In this document: in pieces, positions 38,101 to 50,600 of the stretch
How the letters are laid out: the number at the start of each line of letters is the position of its first letter
Position numbering within the stretch: the first letter of the stretch is position 1
NCBI RefSeq assembly: GCF_900496995.4
Contig: NC_044022.1
Coordinates: 21,280,938-21,344,937 of the forward strand
Direction: 5' to 3'
Origin: Aquila chrysaetos chrysaetos
Lineage: Eukaryota > Chordata > Aves > Accipitriformes > Accipitridae
DNA: 64,000 bases
Notes under the pieces: generated by a model
Database searches by the model: none
The model's input: the letters and a program-made list of their open reading frames with translations, nothing else
Told to the model about the DNA's origin: nothing
Program-made: the position numbers and the translations under genes

Positions 38101-39077
38101 GACGAGAAAGCCTTATTTTCAAAGGCATATTGATTTAGCAAGCAGCAGCAACTCCACAATAAATAGACCAGCAGAGGAAAACAAACTTTTTTCCCCCTAG
38201 ATTATTTCCATTTCAAGATTTTTATGTTAATAGAACAGTTTCACAGGAAAAGAAGTGTCTCAACAGTATCTCTAAATAATAATAGCTGTTAAATGTAATG
38301 ACTTATCACAAGAACATGTATATACAAGGCATGAGTTATTGAACAGATTCAAGCACACAAGTAAACTCAAACCACCAGTCCCTAAAGCAGTTGAGTAGTT
38401 ACGGTTTCTTCAACATCTATGCACCCTCCAGTAAGGTCCACAAACGATTCTCCCTACACAATTGCAGTGAGTTGATAAGGGACACCCAGTAGGGAAGAGG
38501 TGGTGGATCCAGAGAGACAAGCTCTCTCTTTCCAAATCCGCAACGCTGCATTATTACCCTGTGGATTCAACCTCCCCCAGTCAATTACAGTCAGATGCAA
38601 TAAGTCTGGGGCAGTTTGTTACCTGTTCTGTCCACATACAGTTCTCCAGGTCATTGGTGAAAGGGCGAGTAGGATTCACATGCAAAGATGTTCGGTTAGC
38701 ATTGTGAAAACTACTCATGTAAACTCTTAACTTTCTTTTTTTTTTTTTTGGACATTTAATTAAGAGCCCTCGTTCTACATGCTACCCCCAAATCCTTGCT
38801 AATACTACCTGCCACAATAGACGCTATGAAGTTGATGACCAAAATTGACATGCGTTAAAAACAATTGCACACATTGGGGCAGGAAAGCAGTAGTTACGTA
38901 CATTAAGAAAGCTATAGCCCATGTGATTGCACAGACACCTCTACAAGTATCAAGAGGATTAATCTCTCGGCCCATTCTCACCCCCCAAGCAGGCCGAGTT
39001 GTAATGTTATACATACTGGACATATCAGCGCACCTGAAGAAGATACTTTTCACACTTTCACTTTTCTAGGCTGCAAA

Positions 39078-39141
<64 letters not shown>

Positions 39142-42100
39142 AATTCAGTTTTATGTCAGTTGAATGAAACACAAAGGCTGCTATCTTGCCGTAAGAGAGG
39201 CTGGTCAAACACTGCTGAAGTTTATGCTAAACCTGCACATGTCACATCACCAACTATTCACTAGAACCGCACAGCTAAGAAAAACAAACCCAATCAGTAC
39301 ACATCTCAAATTGACCACTTCTTCAATTTTCTACCACCCTTTTACTGCAACTAAAGATTACTTTCAAATTTCTCTGTTATACATCAGCCTGGATATCTAA
39401 GTTGCAGGGAACTCACTATTTTAGAATGAGTATTTGCTTACCAACGTTGGAGCATTCCACGCAGTTGTAGGTGCAATCTTGGGTTGCCAGTTGGAACCAC
39501 CTGTTAGTTTCTTTTCACCTGGCTGAGTCCAGTTTACATCACTTCAAATAAATTTTTTTAAGAATTGTTAGAAAACATTGGATTTTTCTTACAAAACTCC
39601 CTCAGGTAAACACCGTTTCCTCTTGGAAGTGCGGCTTCTTTTGTTAGTGAAGCAGCTCATTTAGCAAAGGAGTTGATAAGAAGGTGTCATGAGAGCTTGT
39701 TTTGGCTAGGAAGAGTAAGGTAAGATGTTCAACATGAGCCACCTCAGCTTCATCTAATCTCAGTCAAGTTCCCCAGTATAGCTAAGGTAGTCTAGCTGAC
39801 TTTCCTTGGGTCAAGATAGTTTAGTTAGGAGCAACTGCATACTAGATTTCTGAATGATTTCAGAGTTGGCACAGATGGTCCCGATCAGCCTGAAATTTGC
39901 TAATCACACTCTTAACTTTGCTGCTAGAGCAGATGTTCACTATTCTAGAATACGCCCCACTTCAAAATTCACTTGTCTGAAGGTCAACCACAGGTCAGAG
40001 GTTGTAGTTTCACAATCTTTAATACAGCTCTGCACACACTCAGATCACACAAACTATTTCATTTGTAAGGTGTGCTAAGTTTACCTACAGCTACAAAGAA
40101 GCATTTTGATGAACTCTTTTCCTAAACATATACAAGCCTGAAAGGAGTCAGTGACAGGACACCTTGCCTGCTGTTTTCACTGTCACTATCACTCAGTCTA
40201 CAGTCACCTTCCAACAGCTCTCAACAATTCATTATACCTTGTATGAGAAACAAAGTACAATCCCAAACGTGCTCTGAAGGTTAACATTATGTTGTTATGC
40301 ACAGGTTTGAACCTGTACTTTCATAAAATTTTACTATCAAGAAAAATCAAAATGCTCCACTTTTGATTAAGCATACTCACTTTTTAGTAGTTCCATTTCC
40401 AATGCCCAAATCTGTCACAAAGTAGAAAGATACTATTGAAATTCTATTCATTGAAAAGAATGAAATAAGTATTTGTATGTTAGTGGTTTAATACTTACTG
40501 CCTACAAGATTGGCTAAAGATGAATCCAGATCATCTGACACTAATTTGTTAGGTGGTACTTTGGCAACTGGAAGACTCTGGTTTTGAGAGGCCACTGTTG
40601 GTTTTAGGAGACCACCTAGTTCATCAAACCCTTGGAATGATAAACATAAAAGAAGTGATTTGAATCACAGGCCTCCCGTGAATGTCATGACATTCACTTA
40701 AAGACAGCAAGTTCAACACAATGGCTGAAGTACAAAGTTTAAACTAGTGATGCTACACTATACAAGAAGGATAAAACTTCTTATGCTTCTCGATAAAGGA
40801 GGTATTTACTACAGAAGGGAGTTTTCACTTTACTAGTTTAACCTATGTGACATCAATTTGACATGGAATGGATTCACAATGACTGCAAAGCAATCAAAAT
40901 GTAAAACAAAATACAGAATAAATATCTAAAGTATTTCAATCTTATAAAAACACATATGTATTTGCTTTTAGCGGACCACTGGTTTGCCCCAAAAGAATCC
41001 AATGTCAAGAGTCCAATATCAAAAGCCCAGAAAGTATTTACTTTCCAGATGCTCAAAAGAGCAGAATGAGTACTAACTACAATCCAAATTAGCTGTGTAT
41101 GTTTTGATAAATTATCAATTTCTGAATTAATCTTAATATCAAAGGAGTAGCATGTAGGCAAAGAAGTGCCAAGAATGTGTTGCACAGATATATAAAATTA
41201 AGATGCAACTTTACCTCTTCCAGCCACACTCTACAAATACAGACTTAATTTCAGTTGACAGCATGTAAAAGTGAACGCTGTTCACTGTATGAAATTTTAA
41301 TGCACAAAATATTTAAGCGAAGGAAATCAATGTAAACTTTTCAGCAGGGTCCACATAGAAATAGTATGTAAGGAAAAATTATTTGACTAATAAAGAAAAA
41401 CTGGATGAAGAATGCTGCTATTGACCTTTTAAAGTCAGCTTTCTTTTCTTCAGCTGGAACACTGTCACAGCAGTGTAAGTAAATACAGATTAAGAGATTT
41501 ATATCTCAAGAATAAAAAAAGTTAAAGAACATATGTCATCTATTTTAGTAAGTGTCTTACCACCAGAATCTAGGACAACACTAGAAGATTTGTTTCCAAA
41601 CACAGACTCAAAGTCAACATTAAGGCCAGCTGATGGCTGTGGCTGAGCAACAGGAGATGGAGTGAACCCTGTGGGGAAAAAGAAAGAAGTTGAATGTTTT
41701 TATACAGCATTTCCCTTGAATCCACCTTCTTTATGCAAGACAAATCAAATAAATATGTAGATTATTTAAGTACCACAGAAAGACTAGGAATACCTCAAAG
41801 GTCCAGATTACACCCTGACACCAAGAAGCATGTGAGAGAGAGAGCTGGAAGCAGTTTACTGAAGAGTAACTGAAGTTACTCCCCCCCAAAAATGGCTTTG
41901 TCCCAAAAACTGGACAGACAGGCCATAAAAGACACTCCTCCTCCCCCCAGTTGCTGAATCTCTGGACTAACTATTCACATCTTCCTTATTCTTTTACCAA
42001 ATACTTGCAAAAAAAATTATTCAGCAACTAATCACCATGCTTCTCCAGGAAAAGAAGCTGGCTGGGTACAGCATCTCTTTCAAGATCACCTGCCTGAAGA

Positions 42101-45100
42101 TTATTCCCTCCATATTTTGTGTTAGCTGAGCAGTTCTCTTAGATACAAGTGGAGTAAGATCCAAACCATCCCAAGATGTCTGATTAGTAATGTCTTTGAT
42201 TAGACACTCTTAATACTAATAATTTCTATATCACTTAGTTATTTTTGGACACACATTTTGCAGGTGACCACGTTTTGCTGGTAAGTTTCCAGTAATTATG
42301 GCAAGATACAGGGAGTTAAAGCCAAGTTTCAACTCCTATTCCTGTCTGAACTTACTCCATTTGCCTCCTATGTATCTGTAAAGCAGTGTTCTCCAAATAC
42401 ACAATTTTTTTCCAATACTGTGAAAATTTATTGCAGTACAAAGCATTGCGTATGATGTTCAGCAGTATTAAGTTGATAGTTCAGTAATATGGAAATGAAT
42501 ACTAATTTCTTTCTAAAATTGTGGTTTTTAATGTTATATATGATCACACACACAAGCGTGCATGTGTATCATCTTGATATTCAGGCAATTACAGAAGTAA
42601 TTATTACTTCATATGAAAAGCACCATAAAAATGCAATGCCATCTTGAAAACTAACTCTTCTGGATTCTAACAGAAATTTTGATGATACAGAGAAATAAAA
42701 GAAAAGGATTACAAATAGTTCAGTGGTAAAACTTCGCAGTGAGCAGAAATAACTGACCAAGAATACTTCTTGGATTTCCTTTAGCTTGCTAAGACAGCAC
42801 CTCATGTCAATCTTACTGTTTTCCTGAAATAAGTCACATTTCGCTTAAAAAATTAACAACTATAGGATGCTATCCTTGAACATAAACTTCACAGAAGTTT
42901 GGATTACTTGTTCTTCCTATTTGTCTTAAAGTTGCCTTACACAACTCATAACTCAAATGCATCCGTCTCTAAGAATTCAAACAATGTACTTTTCATTAAA
43001 AACAAATCAAAGAAAACAGCATACAGCAAAACATGGGAAGCAGTAATGTGGGAAAAGATAGGGAGTAAACAAACAACAAACCAAAATGAGTATCTTTATG
43101 ACAAGTATACCGTCAAGTTGTAACAAGCCATTTCAGAGACTCTGAACTGCAGATAGGAATTCCTTTGATGGGATGTCCTGCAACTCTTAAAACCGTGCCT
43201 GTACCAATAGAAAACTTGACTTACAATAGCTCATAGTTTTCTTTAGAAAATGGCCTTAACTGAAACAAGCTGAGTTTCCTGCTCTCACATTTTAGGAAGT
43301 TTCAAGCTGTAGGAAGCTAACGAGATGAGACTAGCTAGAAGACACAACAATACATAGGACTTCTTTGAATCAGCCTCTGAAAAAGATCAAATCCTACTCC
43401 TGGTATCAGCCACCAGCCCAAGGCATTTTGTCTAACATGGATGTTTTGAAAGGTGCAAAGGTCAGTATTTTTAACGGAGCTCCTTTGAGGGAATAAACCA
43501 ACAAGACTTGACAGAAACTAATCATCCTCCTTTTTGTATATAGAACAAAGGGAACCGAGTCTTACATAGTATTTAACCTTTCCTTAAATGATTCTAGCTA
43601 ATATCTATTCAAAGACACTAAACCAAAACGTGACTTTGTGGTGCTTTTAAGAATTAACTCTTCCACAAACAATTTATTGAAGGTATTCCTAAACCTTGCA
43701 TAGCAACAGTGTTTAACACTCCCTTTTCAATCTGGTTTAGATAGATTATCATCTGTCACAACCCACAGCCCATCTAGCAACTGTCAGGATGGTATTCCAG
43801 AACCAGCATCAGTACTGGGTTACTATACAGACATTACCCAGCTGCACAAATGATTAGACAGTAATTTAATGCAGTGGATACCTCTTTCTCACGTTCTCTT
43901 GCAAAGCTTTGTACTAGTTTAGTGCACTGTTTAAGAGTAATATATCAACAAAAATGCCATAAGCAGCAAGAACATCCCAATCCCTTTATCTTGAAAGGAA
44001 TCAGGGAGGGCAAGATGAGAAGATATTTGTAACATGGAAGTCTTTTGTGTGGTATGTAGCAACATATAAACTACAAGAGATCCTGAAATGGGGAGATACT
44101 CATTTCATGTTTAGGATAAATAAGCCTTAGTTTAGCACAAACTGGAAAAAATATATACCATTTGTGACAACACACCTAGCACAAGCACACGAATAAAAGT
44201 TGGAGCCACTATAATAATGCACTTCTGTAGCCAATAACATACCTACTAGTTCTAGGCACACAACACATTCATATTTCTGTGTTTGTGGTTAGGCTGTATC
44301 CCATTACCTACCTCCAAATAGACCAGCTACAGAAGAAGGCTCATTGCGGAAATGAGAAGCATTAGGGTAAGCTTGAGGACCACAAAAAGAATCTGATAAG
44401 GCATATCACACAAGAGAGAAAGCCAGGAAGGGAGAAGAGGAAGAGTTACAGAAAGAGAACCAAGATATACTGTTTATCTGCTATTCAAAAATTTAATTTC
44501 AGGTCAGTCTATAAATCCACATATACTCTAATAACATAGAACCAATGGAATGGAATCAATACACATCAGACATACACTGAGAAACAAGTTTACATTATCT
44601 ATAACACAAAAGGGGAAAGCACGGTTTCAAAGTTACAGCTATATTAAGATATATACTTTTTTTTTTTTTTCCAAGCAAATGCCATGTTTTACACCCTTTG
44701 AAGAAATGAGTGTAAAAGCATCAAGGCATTTTTCTTATACCTGAAGTATAAGGATACACCCCAATAGTGGATTCATATTTGGTTGCCACAAAGGGATATT
44801 TGGTTGCCACAAAGGGATTTAGTTCAGTAAATGGATTGTAATGATCTAAAGAACCAGAAAGAGTTATTTTAAATCCACATTCACATTATCGTAGCACCTT
44901 GTTTGTGCTACAGCTAAAACTGCATTTACATTTCACATATCAATCTGTTAGGAGGTCACACTTTGGTTCTAGATGTATCTTTAGAGAATGAGACATTGGA
45001 AGGGAATGCAATTTATCAATGCCATCCATCTAGAGCGACTTCAGGGCTCTCGTGTGACGAATACTACACAAACCAGCACGTGCCACAAAGCCCCACCAGG

Positions 45101-47602
45101 CTCCTTGTTCACAGCCCTGCACTGCCACAACTTTTTGTATGACTGCAGAACAAATTATACAGAGAAAACAGATCTGATTGAATAATAACCCTACTAAAAA
45201 AAAAAGCTATATTTCAAATGATCATTCTACATTCACGTGAACCATACAAATTTTATTGGAGACGAGGGCAAGACCGATTATTACGCAGTAGTACCAGCTT
45301 AAAGTATTTGTATACTACTGCCTCAGCCAACTAATCCTCCCTGGGAACCAGTTCACAGCAAGAGTTCTCATGCTTGAAGATCTTGCTTTCTCTTTCCACT
45401 AACCAAATACAAGCTAGGAAACTAGTTAGCTAAGGTGACAAAGTATAGGTGGTATGAGTGTCTCTAAAGAGACACCTTTGTTTTATCTCTGTTAACAAGT
45501 ATCAGAGATATCAAAGTTCCCCCTGTTATGAGAGTCTGGATTCTTCCGTGATTAACTCTAGTGGGGTTCAACCTGCAAAAAGAAAGCCCTGTTGGTGCAG
45601 CATGATTGTCTTTAAACCTAGCTTTGCTTATGAACAGAACTGACACGTAATTAATTGATCTTTAGTCTATGAAAGCCAACTTAATTCTTCATATTGAAAA
45701 GTAATCAAATTTCTATGTAGCTGTACCAACAGAAATGTTAGGATTTCTAATATGACAGCCATACTAAATCACCTCCAAAGTAAGATTTCAACAGGTTTAA
45801 AAAGATGAGTCATTAGTTTATTGCCTCGTAGGTAAACAGTTTGAGTAGATCATGCACCAGAACGTGCATGGCTTTACCAGTTTTGTTAATGCCAACATGA
45901 CTGGGGGAAAAACATCCACTACCAAAAAAATTAGATTAAGTTCCTATGTTTACAAAGAATGTTCCAGCCTGAGGAACAGAGTAGCAACATTTTCTTTTCA
46001 TTCTCAGGCATACGTAGTATTTTACCTTAAAAATCCTAAGCATAAAAGACTTTGTATAAAATCGCACTCAAACAACTGCTTTAACTATAACTAAGTTCCT
46101 TTACATCAGGTAGAATTGCATCTAGGTAGCCAAGCAAGGATTTTAACACCATTTTCATGGCACAATTACTAAATCAAGTTCTAACATAGCACAAAATCAG
46201 CCCCAAATGACCATCTTTTAGTTTCTGAAAGGCCCCACAAATATACTTTAGAAACTGAAATAATGTTAAAGTTTTTAGGAAATAGGAAATTAGTTTAAAA
46301 TGGTACTTTACCAACAAACATTTCATGTGTGGGTGTCCTACTGGTGAAAGTAGATACATCAGAAGACACAGACAGATGAGCAGCATCGTTAGTTTTTGTA
46401 AGGAAAGGATTTAGGTTTGGAATGGCATCATCAACACTATCAACAGTAGCAGAAAAAGGATCTGTTCAATTCCAGAGAGCAAGAGAAAGAAGAAAAGGGA
46501 GATGAATTTAGTTACATGCTGCTTCCTAGCTATAGGAGAGTAAGAGTTAAGAAGAGTCCAGGAAGTATTAGTTTTCTCCTGACATCTCTAAACTTGGGAT
46601 GACCTAGCTAATTGTTTAATTTTCAAATTGTCCAGAATTATCAGTTGTCTGCTCAAGAAAAATACTACAGATACCAGCTACACATTTACTTTTTTTTTTT
46701 TTTTTTAATAATACTACCATCTTGGTCTTATAAAGTGTGCTTCTTCCACAGTGTGTTTTATATAGAAAATTAGTATGTTATTCCTCTTTAAAGACAATCA
46801 CTTTTTGCTTCTCAGTCATGTCCTGACACTTGCAACAAATTCTCTGGAGTAGAGACTGTCTCTTAGCATAACAGAACCCCAGGTGCTAAATGAGGATTTA
46901 AGATTTAATGTAAAACCATCCTGAGGATAGCTTTAAAAACCCGGACAAACAAAAACAATGGAGCTGTACTTTTCCTTCTTCAAACTGTGTTTATGGATTT
47001 TTTTTGTTACCGGGCATCATGAAATTTGAGAGCTATGAATAGTCCAACGTAGTGTACAGGACAAAAGCATTTTCCTTACTACGTGGGGCATCAGGAGCAA
47101 CAAGCTTGTTGCAGATACCCCATCAGCTGCAAGCAAGCAAAAACCTGCTCTGCGTTGAGGGACAACAGCCAGTGAGCAGCGGCGAGGAAAACGTTCATTA
47201 TTAAAAAACTGTTGGACCATACCGGGGAATGAAGGAAACATGGATCTACGTAAGTCACCTCCTGAGGCATATAGGAGAGTTTTGAGGTTTCCTGAGGATG
47301 GATACAATTGCCAAGCTAAAATACTCCTGTACTCCAGGATCCAACAGATAAACAGGATAGGAAAGGCAGGTACAATACTTGCTGAGAGGAGCAGCTGTGG
47401 TTTAGCTGTCTGGCTTCAAAGCACACAAATCCTTGACGGAAAACTCAAGAACTGACTAGTGAGATCAGCAAGAGTTGCACCTAGCCCTATTTATTTTATC
47501 ACGGTGCCTAGAACTGCAACTTACTGTTCTAGGCAAAACCACTACAGAGAAATGTCTGAATAGTAATTATAGGAGAGGTTTCTTGAGTACTTCAGTTTCT
47601 GG

Positions 47603-47646
<44 letters not shown>

Positions 47647-50600
47647 GTAAAACCTGGTTAGATTACAGATTTATCCACAACTCTTGTAAATAGTACCATG
47701 ATGTGTGCAGCAACTTCAAAATGTAAGTTATTTTCTCTTCCTGAATCTGACCTCCTGATTCGTAGCTATAAATCCCACACAGCTTGATAACATGTAGATT
47801 TCAGTCACATGCAAGTCCTAAAGAAAATGAAATTTTGAAACCATAACTGCATTATTCTTTGCAGGCTTAATACACGCTTTGATTTCCTGCAAGCTCAAGA
47901 TACCTTATTCAGTAAGACCCGACTTCTCTCCCAAGTTGATCGGCTACGTTGCAAGAATGAGTAAAGCACTTTAAAAAGCCTTTTTTCTAAACCATTGAGT
48001 CAGCAAAATGACAGTGTCAAACACTGAATAAAGGATAAGCAGAACTAGCTAATAAAATATTTGCCATATGTAACAGCAATACAAAACTTTGTATTATATA
48101 CGTTTTTGATAGTAATATTAACACCTAATGTAGTTGTGGACATGCCAATCAGCCAGTCACCTGAAACTGAGTCCTTGCTTTCAGGTACTGCTTAAAACTG
48201 TTGCCCGCTTTGAATGATATTCTAGAAGCTGTAGAACACGTGACAATAAAACAGGTCAGATTATCGTTTAATCAGCCCCTGCTTGCTTTGTCTGTTGCTG
48301 CTTCACATTCTTCTGATTCTATTGGTTCTCCTTGTATTCGGAAAAAATCCAAACATGGAGGTCAAACTCATTATTTCCACACTGATACATCTGTATTGCT
48401 TCTGAAGTTTAGGTACAAATTGATAGCTGGCAAATAAACCAGACACAGCTGGAATGATCTCTGAACAATCCCAATAAACAGCTCAGATAAAACAATATGA
48501 GAGAAGCTAAAAAAGGACAAAAAGTTTTTAATCATATTTGTTTGAAACTACTGTCCACTGGAATTATTTTACACATGCACTCAGTAGGAAAGTTACTACA
48601 TACTATTTTCTGTTCCCAAATCCCAAGGTTGTATATGGAGTTTCATGTGTTTGGACTAGTAAAACAATGCAATACAACTTTAGATTATCAAGACTTTCTC
48701 AGAAATGTAATCTGTTCTCAGACTCTTCGCTCGTCTGCCTCATTCTAATTCTAGCCAGCATGTTCAATTTTGTCCAAGTTTCAACTTGCCAATGCTAGTG
48801 ACAAAGGTAACTGAAAATTAATTGCATTTGGGTAATTTATATCTTTGCACATTCAGATTTTAAAAATTGCTGTCTGATAGCAACACCTCAATGCTTCTAA
48901 AACCCAAAACAGCTTTTAAAACTGAATACACATGGCATCTGTTTGTGTCAATGGAATCACTCTGCACCTTCAGGCTATCATTAGGCATTAATGGTTCAGG
49001 TGCATTTAAAAGAGCAATTTGAATTTTGCAAACGTCTACCTTTAAGTAACTATTTTACCCGAGAGAATAATGACAAAGGTTTTTCAGTAGCATCTCTTAC
49101 AGTTTGAAAACATGCAATTACAGAACCCATTCTCTGGGAGACTTTAACCTGGTTAGCTTTAACATTTTTAGAAGTACAAGCCGAAAGCAGTAACCCAAAT
49201 ATAATGCCTTTGTAACAATTTATCTTTTTGTTACACACCTAAGAGCTGCTGCATAAAATTTTTAACAGTAACTGATTTTAGTCCATTGCAACTTGTAGCT
49301 GGATCGATATTCTTCTCAAAGTCACCATATACACCAAATACAAACATCATCATGTCAGAAAATTACCTAAGGGAGGGATGCCGTGCAGTGGTTAGAGCAC
49401 AGGACTGGAAATAGTTCAGGTTCCATTCTTGGCTCTGCCACTGGCTTGCCGTATGACTTCAGACAAGTCAGTTAATTGCTCTGATTTCCCCATCTGTAAA
49501 ATGTGGAAAGCACTTCTTATCTACCTCACCTATGTGAAGTGAGTGTTCATGTCTGTAAAGCTGAAGAGATTTTTTTTTTTTTTTGATGAAAGGTAACACA
49601 AAAAATGGTGATCCTAGAATTTTAGCCTAAAATTTTAGCAGACAATCCAAAATCTTTGCAGTTAATTAAAACTTAGAAGTATTTAGAAATGTGTCAATAG
49701 TAAGCGGATATATCAGCGACTATTACTGAAGACTCTTACCAGGACTAACACAACATTGAACAAACACAGACTTTCAGGCTCAATTTTCAGGTTAATAAAG
49801 AAATCCTAGACTGTGATGTGACCTTTGAGAGGAAGATAATTTCCCCTTTTGTCTCTCACCCATGAAACAAATAGGACAAGCTGAAACAGAACATATTTTC
49901 CAGAAAGCAAACAAGATGAGCCAAAAGATTTTTGTCCATTTCTAAACTCTAAGCCTATTAAACATTGAAATTCGTATGCATAACTCGAAACACTCCTCAC
50001 TGTATCTTTCTCAAAAGATGCTCTGCTCAGCAAAACTGAAGGACTAGTAAACTGCTTTTATTTATTTTTGAAGCTACCACACATATTAGTATTGTCTCCA
50101 TCACTCAAAATTGTGTGTTATTTCCCTACAGAAAAAATGTGAGAAGTCACACAAAACGCAAAGTACACAGCAAAAAGTAAATAGGAAAGTAGAACACATA
50201 CACTGCTTATTATGAAGATATATTAGATAACTAGAAAGGTGTTCAGGAAAAGCTATAGCTCATAAAAAGAAAGTGAAGTAAAATTTCAGAAAAGGGTTAT
50301 TCTGATGCCTACAAAATTTTCTGAAGCAGCAATTCCCAATTTTTCACATTATAAAAGAAAGCATTTTTGCAAGCATCTGATTTATAAAAAAAAAATCTGG
50401 AAATAGCCACATAGTTCAGGAGTTTACTATTTTATTAAGTGTTATATATGTAGAAAAGTAAAAAGAAACATCTTTATATGAGATTTTTAACCCTCCACCA
50501 ATATAACTGAGGGTGTAAGCAGACAATGTGTTACCTATATCGGAAGTATTCTGGAACACTGCAAAGTAGCAAAGAGAAAAACGGCTTTGAGTAAATGACT

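Larger units (their letters stand above)
46462..50534 (-). other. PICALM intron segment between the 150-nt exon and the candidate microexon
   Basis: About 4 kb with T runs (46690-46706, 47607-47645), a MIR-type SINE (49383-49569) and a slightly CpG-richer patch around 47030-47460. No exon recognised. Confidence 0.6.

Noticed and set aside
39063..39146. Poly-C followed by GAATTC as evidence of a cloned or vector insertion
   Set aside because: The flanking sequence on both sides is ordinary intron of the same gene and no vector sequence is visible. Kept only as an artefact warning.
49383..49460. tRNA-like A and B boxes
   Set aside because: They belong to the head of a MIR-type SINE. The tRNA fold is incomplete and no anticodon arm can be defended.
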